Notes under the pieces: generated by a model
Seen by the model: only the letters and a program-made list of their open reading frames with translations
What the model was told of the DNA's origin: nothing
Databases searched by the model: none
Shown here: positions 36,931 to 49,855 of the stretch, piece after piece
Numbering within the stretch: position 1 is the stretch's first letter
Layout of the letters: each line of letters starts with the position of its first letter
From: Phocoena phocoena
Taxonomy: Eukaryota; Chordata; Mammalia; Artiodactyla; Phocoenidae
DNA length: 64,000 nucleotides
Direction: 5' to 3'
Assembly (NCBI RefSeq): GCF_963924675.1
Contig: NC_089239.1
Location: 30,527,818 to 30,591,817 of the forward strand
Translations under genes and position numbers: made by a program

Positions 36931-38215
36931 CATGAAGGAAAATGGAGGCCCAGGTTAGGAATTTGGACCAATAACATGAGTCGTATTCTGTTCACTTTTC
37001 AATTTTTTTCCCATATACACTGTACTTAAACAACTAACAATAATGTGAGATACTCATTTTCAAAGCTTGACATTGGAGCTGGATCCTGCTTTTTCGTTTT
37101 CCATGTGTATATGTAATGTACACTCCTGAAAAATCTAACACTCCCTTACTCCTAGGTTTTTAAGAAATCGTATTGGAGAAAACATTGAAAGTTGGTCGAT
37201 TGGTGTTTTTATTTAAAGGATAAAGATGCTTGTCTAAAACCAACTTAAAATGATCTGGAATCTATAAAAAGCAAAGCGCTGCAGATAAACCTACTTGAAA
37301 ATCTTATTTCCATGACAACAGAAACAGCATTAAAGGGCCAGCACACCTCTGCACTGCTTCCTTGCCGACGCATGCAATCATCTGACATATTTTCGAGAAG
37401 AGGAAGAATCTTTCACATACATGCTAAAATATGTGTGTGAACATATAAAAAAATGCTATCCCTTTTTAAAAACAGAGATAAAAAGCTGATGATCTTAATA
37501 GTTATATACAAGATCAGCAGGTTCTCTGATTCTAGAAAATGTGGAAATAAAATGCAAGATATAAACTAACATTGCATACAAAATGGGTTTTGTAGTTTCC
37601 ATATTTGTCATTCAATTTATCATTTTAACAAAATCCATTTAATCTATTTTGTTTTAAGACAACATAGAGAGTGCTTGCTCATGAATACACAAGTAGCTAA
37701 AATAAATTTTTATTCAGAAAAAAATACTATTTTATAATATAAGACATACATGGTCATTTCTACTCAGTTCTTCTGAAAATTAGAGTTTAGTTCTTTTTGG
37801 TTTTGCATATATAAAAATTTGAGAAAATCCTGGAAAAATAGCTTTGTTTTTGTAAAGTAATAACAATATTTTGTACAGAATTCCTTTTTAAGATGTTTCC
37901 AAGGTTAAAAATATTCTCCAAAGGCAAATTTAGCATTAAATTATGTAAGACAGGTTTGACTGTGCAAGGTAAAATTATATATATGAGATTATAGATTTTA
38001 AAGGCATTACGTGATTATATTTGGTCTTCACAGAAACTCTCAATGTAAAGTAGAAAGGGCAGATACTGTTATCAACCTTTTTTGCATCGGTGAAGTATAC
38101 GACACTCACAAGCATTACATGCTAAGTGGCCATAAGAAGACTAAACATAGTTCTTTATATTTCTATGCTCAGCTTTTTTCTTCTATGATGCTACATCTCA
38201 CACTTAATTTAAAAG
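36931..38215. other. AT-rich unique sequence
   Basis: Nothing recognised. Confidence 0.4.
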
Positions 38216-38454
38216 ATTAAGAACTATCGGGCTTCCCTGGTGGCGCAGTGGTTGAGAGTCCGCCTGCTGATGCAGGGGACACAGGTTCGTGCCCCAGTCC
38301 GGGAAGATCCCACATGCCGCGGAGCGGCTGGGCCCGTGAGCCATGGCCGCTGAGCCTGCACGTCCGGAGCCTGTGCTCCGCAACGGGAGAGGCCACAGCA
38401 GTGAGAGGCCCGTGTACCGCAAAAAAAGAAAAAAAAAAAAAATTAATAACTATC
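38216..38454 (+). mobile_element. CHR SINE, short form, with 13-bp TSD
   Basis: The body runs 38229-38441 with an A-tail interrupted by one G. TSD attaagaactatc (38216-38228) versus attaataactatc (38442-38454) differs by one base. Confidence 0.94.
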
Positions 38455-40039
38455 ATCATAGTTCATTTTAGTTATACTTTAGTAAGAATGTCCGTTAATA
38501 GTTTTATGCAAAAAAGAAAAAGAGGACATTTTTAATCACCAATATTTGCTAACTTAATTATAATAAGAATGATAACTACTTAGCAACAATTGATGCAAAA
38601 TTTGTCTTTGATTTGAGGTTTATCAAAATTATTAGCTATGTGCCTATTCTTTATACCATCTGCAGATATAGATCAATGATAGATAGATAGATAGATAGAG
38701 CTCAATCTTCAAATAGGAAACTTTCCATCTCTAACTCTACAAAGTTAACAGGTCCATCTCTCTACACCCATGAATTCTAGGAAAATTATTTTTGTGCCAA
38801 AAATTAAATGCAGAATTTCCAAGATGAAAGCCATGTAACAAAATACAGAGCATAAAAATTACTTCACCTAAAAGCAGAGACAAATTAACAAACAACACCT
38901 TTAGTTTCTCCACATGTCTTTTCTTTGCACATACTTTTTTCCTGCCACAGAAAGTGCTAAAGCTGAATCTGGACCTGGACCCCTACTGAGAAGAGGTTCC
39001 CCCTGATGCCGCCTCCCTCCCCCCATCCGTGATCCTTCAGATCATGAAATGGAAGTTAAAGAAGTCTTGTAGCACAAGAGCTAAATTATCTTAAATTAAC
39101 TAAGGATTCATTAAATTCCACTTAATTTTCTTTTAAATACTTATGTCTCATTTTCTTATCACTGTCAAGACTTTATAAGTGTCTCTTGGGCTCATGGTAT
39201 TGAGTCTGTTTTTTATTATTTTATTTTTAATTGAATTTATGTTTTTAAATTTTTTCTACAAATTGCTATTTCTTATGAAGATAGGTATAGGTGAAAATCA
39301 TCTTAAGCTCTTTCATCTTTTCCAGCTAGACTTGCTGAGAAAAGGCTCTTATTGTATAGTATTTGCATTTATTCTTGCTCTACATTAGCTTTAGTCAATC
39401 CTCTTCTTTTTCTAAAGTCAACTAACACCTTGCCAGTATCTTGAATTATTCCCTTATACTCAATAACAACACCAGAAAAGAAATAGATATTTGTGTGTGT
39501 CTGTGTGACAAAGTCAATTGAGAACATTTTCTTAGTTATGTGGAAAACATGAGTGTGTCCTTAAAAGGCTCTTACCTCCTCGTGGGTCTATGCAGAAGAG
39601 ATACAGGATTATATTTTCAAGGGCTTCCCAGCAAAGAGTTTTTAATTACAATGAGCACACACACATTCCTATTGTAGAGGAGAGGATGGACCACATTATT
39701 CATTTCTAATGTAAACACGTGACTTACAGGAATAACATGACATTCCCGAATTTACTTCACTGTTTTACCAACAGCAATGGAATCCAATATTAAATTATTT
39801 TAAATTCTTGAATAAATGATACCTTGATTAGTAACTTCTCATTCGCACTAAATGTCCACTTTAACAATATAAACATCTACATGTGCATAGCTGCCCTTCT
39901 ACATAGAACGCATATTCACCACTGAATGAGTGGAACTACATTTAATCCCCTCCAAACAAAGAACCTGAAACTAAATATCCACGTTCCAGTTCAGATTGCT
40001 CTTTCCTTCTCCCTCATCCAGTCTGGTGGTATTTCCTTT
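38455..40039. other. AT-rich unique sequence with GATA repeat
   Basis: No gene is recognised. A GATA run is at 38678-38699. Confidence 0.4.
38678..38699. repeat. (GATA)n microsatellite
   Basis: About five perfect tetranucleotide units. Confidence 0.95.
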
Positions 40040-40470
40040 TTTTGAAATTTCTATAATAACCTAGACCTTTCTATTCCCCACAATTTCAACTTTTAGTAAT
40101 CTTTACCTGGATCATTACAATAACATCCCAATTAATTTCTATGGTTCCAAAGCTCCCCTTTCTAATGTTAAGACAAGCCTCATAGCAGGGATTTTTATCA
40201 CATTATTCTTATTCTGAAACATTTTTGGCTTCTCTCCATCATTCAAATGATTGAATTCATGAATCTGGCTCCAAGCTATCTGCCCAAATGTATATTGCAC
40301 TGCACCCTTTCTTGTACTTAATAGTAGGAACAAATCAAATAATTTGCTGTCCCCCAAATATACCCCATATGGTCTCAAGCTCTTCTCTTGGCCTGGATCA
40401 CCTTCTTTCCACTTTACTTTTCCAAATATTGGTCAACTTCAAGTTCATAGCATACTTCCTATATGAAATA
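40040..40470 (+). mobile_element. L2 LINE remnant
   Basis: Sense L2 region upstream of the 3' end: taatctttacctggatcatt, caataacatcccaatta, a tggcttctctccatcattc block, then ctggctccaagctatctgcc. Heavily decayed. It stops at the MLT1 LTR. Confidence 0.65.
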
Positions 40471-40477
40471 GTTAGTG

Positions 40478-40856
40478 ACGTACCACAATGGACTGAATGT
40501 TTGTGTTTGTGCCCCTCTCAAATTCATATGTTAAACCCTAACCCCCTGAATGTGATGGTATTTGAGGTGGGGGGCGGTCTCTGGGAGGTGATTAGGTCAT
40601 GAGGATGGAGCCCTCATGATTGGGATTGGTGCCCTGATAAAAGAGACCCCAGAGAGCTCCCTCCCCTTCCGACCTGTGAGGACACAGCGAGAAGAGGGCC
40701 ATCTATGAACCAGTAAGTGGTCTCTCACTAAACCCAAATCTGCCAGGACCTTGATCTTGGACTTTCCAGCCTCCGGAACTGTGAGAAACGTAAGTTTGTT
40801 GTTCAAGCACCCAGTCTATGGTAATTTGTTATAGCAGCCTGCACGGACTGAGACAA
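40478..40856 (+). mobile_element. MLT1-type solo LTR (ERVL-MaLR)
   Basis: A nearly full-length LTR: caatggactgaatgtttg at the start, ctaaccccctgaatgtgatg, ggaggtgattaggtcatgag, gaggacacagcgagaag, ccagcctccggaactgtgag, then cggactgagaca at the end. No internal retroviral sequence adjoins it, so it is a solo LTR left by recombination. L2-like sequence lies on its left, so the LTR probably landed in or beside that L2. Confidence 0.88.
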
Positions 40857-40977
40857 GCACCCTTTTCAAATCCTAATATTCCACAACAGCACTGCATCTC
40901 TGTTCTCAACTTTGTTCTTAAGTCACTTATTCCAGTTTACATTATATTTAACAACGAAGGAAAGAAATTATCATTTC

Positions 40978-41165
40978 AATGATTCTCAACTGCCTGTGCA
41001 TCATGGGCCTTTTTGATAATTTGATAAAAGCTTTGCATCTTCTATCCCGCCCCCCTACAAATAAATATATGAAAACCTATCAAGTCTTGTGTACATTTCT
41101 GGTGTTTTATGAGGCCCAATATGAAACCATGCTTTACAGTCCTATAAACTTCAGTTTGAAAAACT
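40978..41165. mobile_element. Possible hAT-type nonautonomous DNA transposon
   Basis: tgattctcaactgcctgtg, catcatgggcctttttgat, aatttgataaaagctttgc and a terminal gtttgaaaaactctg recall MER-type hAT elements. The match is by general layout only. Confidence 0.35.
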
Positions 41166-42704
41166 CTGCAATATTGGAAGGAAAATTCAAACACTGGTTC
41201 TTCTCTCAAGAAATGCAGAGGGAGCAGTAACCACAGGCAGTGTGGCTGCTTTATCCTTGTAGCCCGTCACTATGCTCTTTGCACATGTTGTGAGGTCTTT
41301 AACCCAAGAGGCACTTGGATACAAGAGGCAATTAGATACCAAGTAAATCATTAATTTTTTTTCCAAAAGAAAACTATTACATAGCAAATAATTACTTAAA
41401 ACGTACAACTTTTAATATTCAGAAACTATAATTTTTTCTCAGTGATTAAAGGAATGAACGTATTGAAGCACAGTCTCCTACTCCATGTGACTGGTTCTGC
41501 CATATTGCACGAGAATTCAAGAGCCCATAAAATAGAATATTACACACAGTGTCAAGAAACTGAGGTACAGAATATTAACTCAAATAATCTCAGACATGTA
41601 GCCACTATATCAAGCACTTTAATACAAGCACACAAAGCTTCTAGATGTTTATTCAACTTCATAACTGTATGGTATGGGCCTCAATGTGGCTTAGTCTAAA
41701 TATGAAGAAATGAAGGGGAGTTCATTACATTTGTTTCACACAGCTTCATTTGGAGCTCAGAAACAAATGATATTCTTGGAATATTTTTGTTGCCAATGTA
41801 AGCTATATAAATAAAAGCCAGAAATCAATGAATTTCCCTTTTTGGTTTAAAGCATACTAGAATATATAGAAAAAAGATATAGCCAAGATATAGAGTTACC
41901 AAACCAAAAGAGTAAGCCAGTTGGAGGCAGTTACCTGGCCTAATAGACAACAAGGAATAGAATCCTCCATCCCGCACGTATTCTAATAAATGAACTCAAG
42001 AATTATGCACTGGAATGCAAATTTTCACTTGAAACTACCCACTGGATGACCCTCGTTTCTTCGGATCTACAAACAAGGTTTCCACATATATATAAGCCCA
42101 TAAAGACAAACTCCTTTCCTGAGGGAGCTCACAGTATATTTTTCTAACCAAGAACAGTATTCTGCAAAAGAAACAATACAGTCTTTAATTCTCTCTCAAG
42201 ATCTTATCTTCATTTCCCTTCCGCCTACTCCCCAATTCCTAGCTGTTTTTAGTTGTTTGCTGGCAAGAAAGCTCATATCTCTTCTTGAATAGTTGTCAAA
42301 ACCCCAAGGCTGTAATCTACCGGCTAGGCGGCCTCCTGCTGAAACAGTGTTTTCTTGAACATTTGCAGTTATGTATAATGTTGATGACAGCTTGTTTTGT
42401 AGTTGTCTTGCCTTTCTAGTTTCAAAGATAGCAGCCCCTAATGAAAAGAAAAGCCTTTTCCCACATGAATACATTTCCATTTTTGCCTCTGAAAAATCAA
42501 TGAATTAATACTATCAGATGCCTTTGAGGACCCATCAGATGAATGAGTTCTTAAATCTTCTTTCTTGTTTTATATTTAAGTTCTAAAACTATCTAACCGT
42601 CTTACAGACTTTAAAATCAAATATAATATTCTGGAGATTAAGAGGCAAACTAAGTTATGATTAGGACTTTTAGTAGTCTACCTGAGAACACATTACAGCT
42701 TAGA
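41166..42704. other. AT-rich unique sequence
   Basis: No gene or clear repeat is recognised. A 94-codon minus-strand frame at 42480-42196 has no recognisable motif. Confidence 0.4.
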
Positions 42705-42905
42705 GACTAGAGTCAGACATAATGGGGATCAAATTCTAGCCTTACCTTGCACTAACTGTGGTATTTTTGGAAATATCCTATCTTAACTTCAATTTCCTTA
42801 CATATAAAATGAGAATAATAGTAATTTACCTACCAAAGGGGAATGTTCTGAAAATTTCAGGAGATTATGTAAACAAAATTTTTGGCAATGTGTTTCTATT
42901 GATGG
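42705..42905 (+). mobile_element. MIR SINE remnant
   Basis: Sense MIR: gatcaaattctagccttacc, tcaatttccttacatataaa, atgagaataatagtaattta, caggagattatgtaaac. Confidence 0.75.
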
Positions 42906-43248
42906 TTCACAGAAGTATTGTTATTTATTAACCAATAAACATAAAACCTAATAAGTATTGTTACTGCTTTTGTTATTGTTGTTATTATTAAGCTAAGGAG
43001 ATATTACAATAATCTTAGAGCAAGTAAGAAACTAATAAGAAAATAAATATATACGATTCAGATTCATATTAGGAAAAGTGATGAGACTCAATTTTAATTT
43101 TGGATTTGTTGTTGTTCAACTGATAATATTAAATGGTATGAAATATTGTTCTCCATATAAAATTCATTAACTTCAAAATTGGTAATTAATTTTATGAATA
43201 TTTATAGTTTCATAGTGTAAAGAATTTTCCTATTCAGAAGTGATGGTT
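42906..43248. other. AT-rich unique sequence
   Basis: Nothing recognised. Confidence 0.4.
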
Positions 43249-43574
43249 GGGACTTCCCTGGTGGCGCAGTGGTTAAGAATCTGCCTGCCAATGCAGGGGA
43301 TACAGGTTCCAGCCCCGGTCCGGGAAGATCCCACATGCCACAGAGCAACTAAGCCTGTGTGCCACAGCTACTAAGCCTGAGCTCTGCGAGCCACAACTAC
43401 TGAACCTGCGAGCCACAATTACTGAAGCCCGCGTGCCTAGAGCCCGTGCTCTGCAGCAAAAGAAGCCACCGCGATGAGAAGCCCACGCACCACAACGAAG
43501 AGTAGCTCCCGCTCGCTGCAACTAGAGAAAGCCCGTGCACAGCAAAGACCCAACACAACCAAAAATAATTAAAA
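43249..43574 (+). mobile_element. CHR SINE, long form
   Basis: A roughly 325-bp copy of the long CHR form: head gggacttccctggtggcg, then ggttaagaatctgcctgcc, repeated ccacaactactgaacc-type modules, and the 3' region agagtagctcccgctcgctg, ending ccaaaaataattaaaac. The tail passes straight into a CA microsatellite. Confidence 0.94.
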
Positions 43575-43598
43575 CACACACACACACACACACACACA
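43574..43598. repeat. (CA)n microsatellite grown from a SINE tail
   Basis: About 12 CA units begin within the A-rich tail of the long CHR SINE, followed by a short (TA)n and A10. Confidence 0.93.
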
Positions 43599-43870
43599 GA
43601 AGAGCTATATATATATAAAAAAAAAAAGACACAAGGATTACAGGAAAGCAAGCTCTCAGGAGAGGGTGTTGACCTCCCCATAATTAGAATGGGACCTGTA
43701 GTCGTCTTATTAGAAGTTAAATAAAGGGATGAAATCAGAAGGTAGAATCAATATCCCTAGCATTTGGTATTATTCCTGGAACAAAATAGATAATCAGTTT
43801 GGAATGAATGTATAAATAAGTAGAAATGCATGAGATCCTGATGGAGAAAATTGAGAGAGAAAAGATAATG
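43599..43870. other. AT-rich sequence between two SINEs
   Basis: Nothing recognised beyond the short TA and A runs next to the microsatellite. Confidence 0.4.
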
Positions 43871-43888
43871 GAAAAAAGAAACTTTGGG

Positions 43889-44090
43889 GGGCTTCCCTGG
43901 TGGCACAGTGGTTGAGAGTCCGCCTGCCGATGCAGGGGACATGGCTTCGTGCCCCGGTCCGGGAAGATCCCACATGTCGCGGAGCGGCTGGGCCCGTGAG
44001 CCATGGCTGCTGGGCCTGTGAGTCCAGAGTGCAACGGGAGAGGCCACAACAGTGAGAGGCCCGCGTACCGCAAAAAAAAAAAAAAAAAAA
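43889..44090 (+). mobile_element. CHR SINE, short form, with internal deletion
   Basis: A short-form copy missing roughly 10 bp in its 3' third (gtccagagtgcaacggg, where other copies have cctgtgctccg before caacggg). The flanks gaaacttt and gaaaaacttt suggest an imperfect TSD. Confidence 0.92.
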
Positions 44091-44100
44091 GAAAAACTTT

Positions 44101-44662
44101 TTGGAAGACCTATATTATTAAAAGGTAGTAATAAGAAAAGAGATGGATAGGAAGGAAGGGATAGTTATAGAGACAGGCAGGCCACTGGAAAGCACTGTGG
44201 TACAGAGACCAACGAAAAGAGACTAAATATAGATTGGTTTTTAAAAATTAAAGTGTTCTTTCAGGGCAAAGACTCATCTTCATTCTTGCTCTAATTTGCA
44301 CTTTATTAGAGATGACAAAGAAAAATGGAAACACCCCTCCACTGCGTCCTGTCATAGCTTCATCCCAAACCCTTCCAGTCTGATAGCTCTTAGAGTTCAT
44401 GTTAATAACGAGTGTTTCTGCTCCCGAATTCGAAAATGCACTTAGCTTTTTAAAGAAAACTTAAGGGATGGAGTGTGGAAAATAATTTCAGAGCACTAAT
44501 TATGTAACATTCAAGTTTCTTTCCTACTTGTTTAATAGTCTGCTGCCTTTAACATAGAAAAAGGAAAGTCTTTTTTTTGCTCTCAGAAAAAAACATGAAG
44601 GAAGAAAACCTTGAAGCTTTCATGAAAATGCGGAAACACTAATCAAATAAAATATTTCACAT
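44101..44662. other. AT-rich unique sequence
   Basis: Nothing recognised. Confidence 0.4.
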
Positions 44663-45026
44663 TCTTACAGCACATTTTTTTAAAATTTATTTATTTTATT
44701 TATTTTTGGCTGCCCTGGGTCTTCGTTGCTGTGCACGGGCTTTCTCTAGTTAGTAGTGGTGAGCAGGCGTACTCTTTGTTGCGGTACGTCGGCTTCTCAT
44801 TGCGGTGGCTTAGGCTCTAGGCACTTGGGCTTCAATAGTTGTGGCACGCAGGCTTCAGTAGTTGTGGCTCGTGGGCTCTAGAGCGCAGGCTCAGTAGTTG
44901 TGGCGCATGGGCTTAGTTGCTCTACAGCATGTGGGATCTTCCTGGACCAGGGCTCGAACCCGTGTCCCCTGCATTGGCAGGCGGATTCTTAAGCACTGCA
45001 CCACCAGGGAAGTCTCTCTTACAGCA
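44663..45026 (-). mobile_element. CHR SINE, long form, with 10-bp TSD
   Basis: The body is 44673-45016, reversed, with an A-rich tail (aatttatttattttattt on the plus strand). TSD tcttacagca at 44663-44672 and 45017-45026. It is more diverged than the short-form copies, as expected for an older subfamily. Confidence 0.93.
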
Positions 45027-47129
45027 AATTGAACATCAGAAAAGATATATAGCCTTGTTTAAAACAAGGGACAGATTATATAAAATCTAGCAAAGACTTT
45101 GCATCAACAATGATAAACGTTGTTTTCCTTTTGTTAACATTGTACCCAAATGGGCCATCCGGTTACAGCTGCCATCACTTTTCTTCTCAGATCTTACTCT
45201 AATCCTACAAAAATCAAGTTGTAGAAAATTACAGAGATGATTGAGCGCTACAGTTAACTTGCCTTATTTTTCCCCATTATTTATAATTTAAGGAAAAATT
45301 TTCAAATCACTTTGGTTCAAAGAGATCACTTCTATTGTTAATAACTAATACATATTTACAGTGATTACTTCAACTGCACTCTTGAATATTACTGACATGA
45401 GGCTTTTTGGGCACTGGATCAAAAAGGATTATTTAATTAAAAAACCCCATAAAAAACCCTGGAGCTAAGTTTACAAGAAAGTATTAACAAAAGAAGCTTT
45501 TCTTTTTCTTTCCCCCTTTTTACCTGAGCTTAACTAAAAACCTGAGTTGAAGCTTATCACAATATAAAGGAAGTATTAAATAATAGTGCAACACAAATCA
45601 GACAATAATTGGGAAATCAAACAGGTTCTTTTTTTGTTTTTCTTAGCTTTGCAAAGTCTCAGAAACAATGAGATCAAGAAGTAAGAAAATCAGGAAATCT
45701 TCATTGCTCTTTACAAGGAATTAACATGATCACAAGCAGAATCATTCGCTTCGCTTTCATGTAAGGGTTAGGTTTTTTCTTTTTAAGGGAAAGGACAAAC
45801 CCAATAGATATGAGTGGTGGCAACCTGAGAACTCACATGACTCTCTGAGACTTTATTTCTCAGCAGTACTTTTGTGTGAGGATATTATGATATTAATATC
45901 ACTCAGTTACCAAAAATAAAACCTTTAAGCCTTCTTAGCAAGTTTGAACAATTGCTGTAAGCCTAAACATTCTTAACTATTTCACTATCAGAGTCTTTAT
46001 GCAACATATTTTATAACTGGTCCATGTTCATTTGAACTCTAGGTACCCATGTTACCTTGACACTCAAAGCAAGCTGCTAATTGCCTTGAGCCAATAAATT
46101 AGAAGAAAAAAGGGACTCCCGTGAAAGGAAAAAGGGATAAACAAGGGAAGCATATTTCTGACTTGGCCAGGTCAACTGAAAATGTTGCTAAACAAAGTTC
46201 TGAGGACCTAATTTTAATTATAAAAGAAGCACGTATTTTGGAAATAGGTGTGTATCAGCACAACTTAGCAGAAGGTAAATATCTCCAGGAGAAAGACCCT
46301 GAGATCATCAGTTTCTTAGAAACAATTCAAAAGCAAACCAAGAAAGGAAGCAGCAGAAGGGAAGAAAGTAGAAGGCCATGAAGACAGAGTGGAAGGCGTC
46401 ATCCGAAACTTACCCGAAGCCTCTTGCACTTAGAGATGACTGAGGTCAGAGCCCACGTTTCATAAAGAACTGTGTTAATCTGATACCACTGAGAGCTCAG
46501 ACAGGTAGAAATCCCAGGATTTACGAAAGAGGCAAGTTCTAGTGAATGACTCGTGGGCAGACAGTTGCTTCAGGCCAAGATTGAGTAACTAGGACTGGAT
46601 TTACCCTCACACCTGAGACAACCAAAGATTGAACATGAGATCTGAAACAATGGCTTTCAAGACAAAAGACCCCATGCAACAAAAGACAGAGAGATGGGCA
46701 TAAGTGAGGTGAGCCCTGTAACTGCCCCGGTACCACCCTGAAAGAATTTCCGGGGCTCATCTCATGTGCTGGGAAGGGAAACCCAGCCAGTGCCTGCTGA
46801 ACTCCCTGGGCTGAGGGCACAGAGAGACCTAGAAGGCCAACGGCTGGAGATCCAGAGAGGAGAGAGCTGAACAGAGAGAGCGAGCTCTGGGGCCCACGCA
46901 GGGTCTGCCTGGAGTTTCAGGCAGGAAAAGACCATCTGAAAAGATCAGGAAGAACATCACCATGACTCACACAGAGCTGGAAACGGTAACCCTTCCACCC
47001 TCCAGGACGCTGAACCAGGAGTCTTTGGAGAAATGGCCAATTCTAGAACTGGCAGGAAAGATACAGGATGAGCCTGGAGTATCTTACAGTGCTAGAAAGT
47101 AAGGAACTGCTCGAAAAACAAAAATATAT
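45027..47129. other. Unassigned sequence, locally GC-richer
   Basis: No gene was recognised. 46121-46381 on the plus strand is an 86-codon lysine-rich open frame with no known match. The stretch 46440-47120 is purine-rich and may be an ancient L1 or LTR interior that I could not classify. Confidence 0.35.
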
Positions 47130-47395
47130 AGATAAACACGCCGATGATGCAATGTGGTTTCCTGGAACTGAAAAAAGGACACTAGGTAAGAAGTAAGGAA
47201 ATCAGAATAACGTATAGACTTTGATTAATAATAATGTATCGGTATTCGCTCATTAATTCTAACAAATATGGCATACTGATGTAAGAGGAAATTAATCAAA
47301 GACACTGTGTGTAAGCAGTATATGGGAATTCTCTGCACTATCTTTTCAATTTTTCTGTAAACCTAAAATTAACATCTAAATTTTAAAGAATATAA
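47130..47395 (+). mobile_element. Probable ancient LINE 3' end
   Basis: gatgcaatgtggtttcctgg, actgaaaaaaggacacta, tatgggaattctctgcacta, and tttttctgtaaacctaaaat follow the order of an old mammalian non-LTR 3' end. Family assignment is uncertain. Confidence 0.5.
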
Positions 47396-48933
47396 TTGGT
47401 TAAACAAAAATAATATCAATGTAGAATGTGACTTTCAGCATACAAAGACAGGTGACAAGAATCCAGACGGTGTGCTCTGGGATTTTCCTGAAGAATACCC
47501 TGTATCTATCACAAAACATCAAACTGGTAGGAGCTTGATGTCCAGAAACGAAACCAGCCATGCTGTGTCTCCATGAATTTACCACAACTATTGGTAATGT
47601 ATGAAGAGCTCTAATGTAAAGAACAGAAAACAAAGATAGCTGGAAAATCCCAAATATTTGGAAATTAAGCAAATATATACCTCCTCCAGATATTCCCAAA
47701 GAGATCACAGATCATTTCATTACTAAAGGTTAACTAACACTCTTTTTGTTCCTGACATGTGCTTTCAGAGAAAATGTCTGACACATTCCACAGGGAATTT
47801 ACAATTATGACTTTTAAAGGATAATCTATGTTTTGTTTTTGCTGTTGTTCTCTTATTCACCGAGATTTCACATATTCATTCATTTCCCTCAACTGGCCTT
47901 TCCTTTTTCTCCTGGTTAACTAGTCAAGCTTATATGTTAAATCAATATTAAAAGTAACTTTAAAAAAAGCTCCTCTCTTCTCATTTTTACAGATTACAGG
48001 TGCGCATATTCATGAGGTTCGGGACTTGTGGTCTTCAGCTCTGTGCACCTCTGTGGCGCCTCTGGTCCTTATTCTGCACCGTGGTGCACCGCACCCCCCA
48101 GCCCCGCTCTAGTCTCCACCTCCCCCCCACTACTCCCCTCCAGACTTATCCTCTTCTCCTTTATTCCCAGGCACTTCCTGAAATTGCTTCAAAAGTTTCT
48201 TTCTTTCTCTTTGAGGCATCAGTCATCTTGGGTTTTGCCCAAGAAGCATTAAAATATTCCTAAAAAGTAGGTATGCTGAATTGCCATACAAATTATACAT
48301 AAAACTGAGGCAAAGAGAGAGACTGAAAGATTTCCAAAATTCATATAATAGGATTCTCTCTAGTTGGCTTTCTTTGAGAATTAGAAGAAGCATATTAAAG
48401 GTGTTCTATCATAGTGAATACAGTATTAATGAATACTCTTGTCTTTAAAGTTGCTTTATTATTAGGAGCATGTACATTAAAAGTGATTCTGTTCTAATTT
48501 AGGACTACAAGAGTTAATAAGTAAGCAATGCCAAAATTTATGTGACACAAGGTGCAAAAAAATTAATGCATTGAAGCAATAAATTAACATGGAGACAGAT
48601 GGTATAACCTTCCTGTGAAATAAGATTCTAAAATTTACACTTCTCTGAAACCAAAATGTGATCACTAGAGTTCTCGCTAACAAGTCTTATTAGGACTGAT
48701 TGAATTATATTCCTCTGGGTTTACAATTAATGTTAATTAACCTTCATAAAGGGCTAAAGATAAATGGCATGTGTACTGGACAAACATACCAACTGATTTT
48801 ACTTAAGGTATTTTGGGGAAGAAGAAGGATAAAATATGAAGCTATATCTTAAAAATTTTTGTTTTTCTATGCATATGTGCATGTGTATGTACATGCTTGC
48901 ATTTTAGCTATTTCAATTACCTGTATATATGTG

Positions 48934-48973
<40 letters not shown>

Positions 48974-49532
48974 ATGTTGATTTTCAGATGAAAGGGAAAT
49001 GTGTGTACCTTCCTCAGCTTAAGGAGTTAACAATAGCAGGTCTTTTTTTTTTTTTAAAGACAATCACTTACCTACTACTCATAATTAAATATCACATTAA
49101 GATATTTTTTATTAAATTAATTACCTTATCATTTGTAATTTTATATGTACTGAAAACTTATCCACAAGTCAGCAAATTGCTTAGTAAAGAAAAGAAGAAA
49201 ATGATCACCATAAACATTTTGTATGAGATGTTTAAATTACAATTAAGAATATAATCACATTTTCTGCTATAATAGGTGGCCGTTTACCTCTGAAAATATA
49301 TATAGCCACTACCTTTTTTGCTATTCAGTTATGTTATTATAATTTCCACAATAAGAAAATATATTCTAATAAAATTAATGAAAAATATTCTAATGAAAAC
49401 ATGATAAAGTTATGAAGTAATTAATGTAATAAAGATTTGAAAGATCAACACTGATTTTTCTCATAGATGATTAATAATTGTCAGTGAATTAATTACATTT
49501 TTTCCCAAAACGCACTTTCTAAAACGAATCTT
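47396..49532. other. Unique sequence with GC-rich patch and CA repeat
   Basis: No gene was recognised. 48010-48190 is a conspicuous GC-rich patch in AT-rich surroundings; it lacks the CpG density of an island. A CA run is at 48937-48971. Confidence 0.4.
48937..48971. repeat. (CA)n microsatellite
   Basis: About 17 CA units, preceded by gtatatatgtgtat. Confidence 0.96.
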
Positions 49533-49855
49533 GGGACTTCCCTGGTGGCGCAGTGGTTGGGAATCTGCCTGCCAGTGCAGGGGACACGGGTTCGATCACT
49601 GGTCTGGGAAGATCCCACATGCCGCGGAGTAGCTAAGCCCGTGCGCCACAACTACTGAGCCTGCGCTCTAGAGCACAAGAGCCACAACTACTGAGCCCGC
49701 GTGCCTAGAGCCCGTGCTCCGCAACAAGAGAAGCCACCACCACAAGAAGCCCGCGCACCGCAATGAAGAGTAGCCCCTGCTCACCGCAACTAGAGAAAGC
49801 CCGCGACCAGCAATGAAGACCCAATGCAGCCAAAAATAAATAAATAGAAAAATAA
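49533..49855 (+). mobile_element. CHR SINE, long form
   Basis: Complete long-form copy: gggacttccctggtgg, ttcgatcactggtctggg (a better preserved B-box than the short forms), repeated ccacaactactgagcc modules, and an (AAAT)n tail. No clear TSD. Confidence 0.93.

Noticed and set aside
49533..49620. tRNA gene call from the SINE head
   Set aside because: The A-box and B-box-like segments belong to the tRNA-Glu-derived SINE; the cloverleaf is not intact and an A-rich-tailed body follows.
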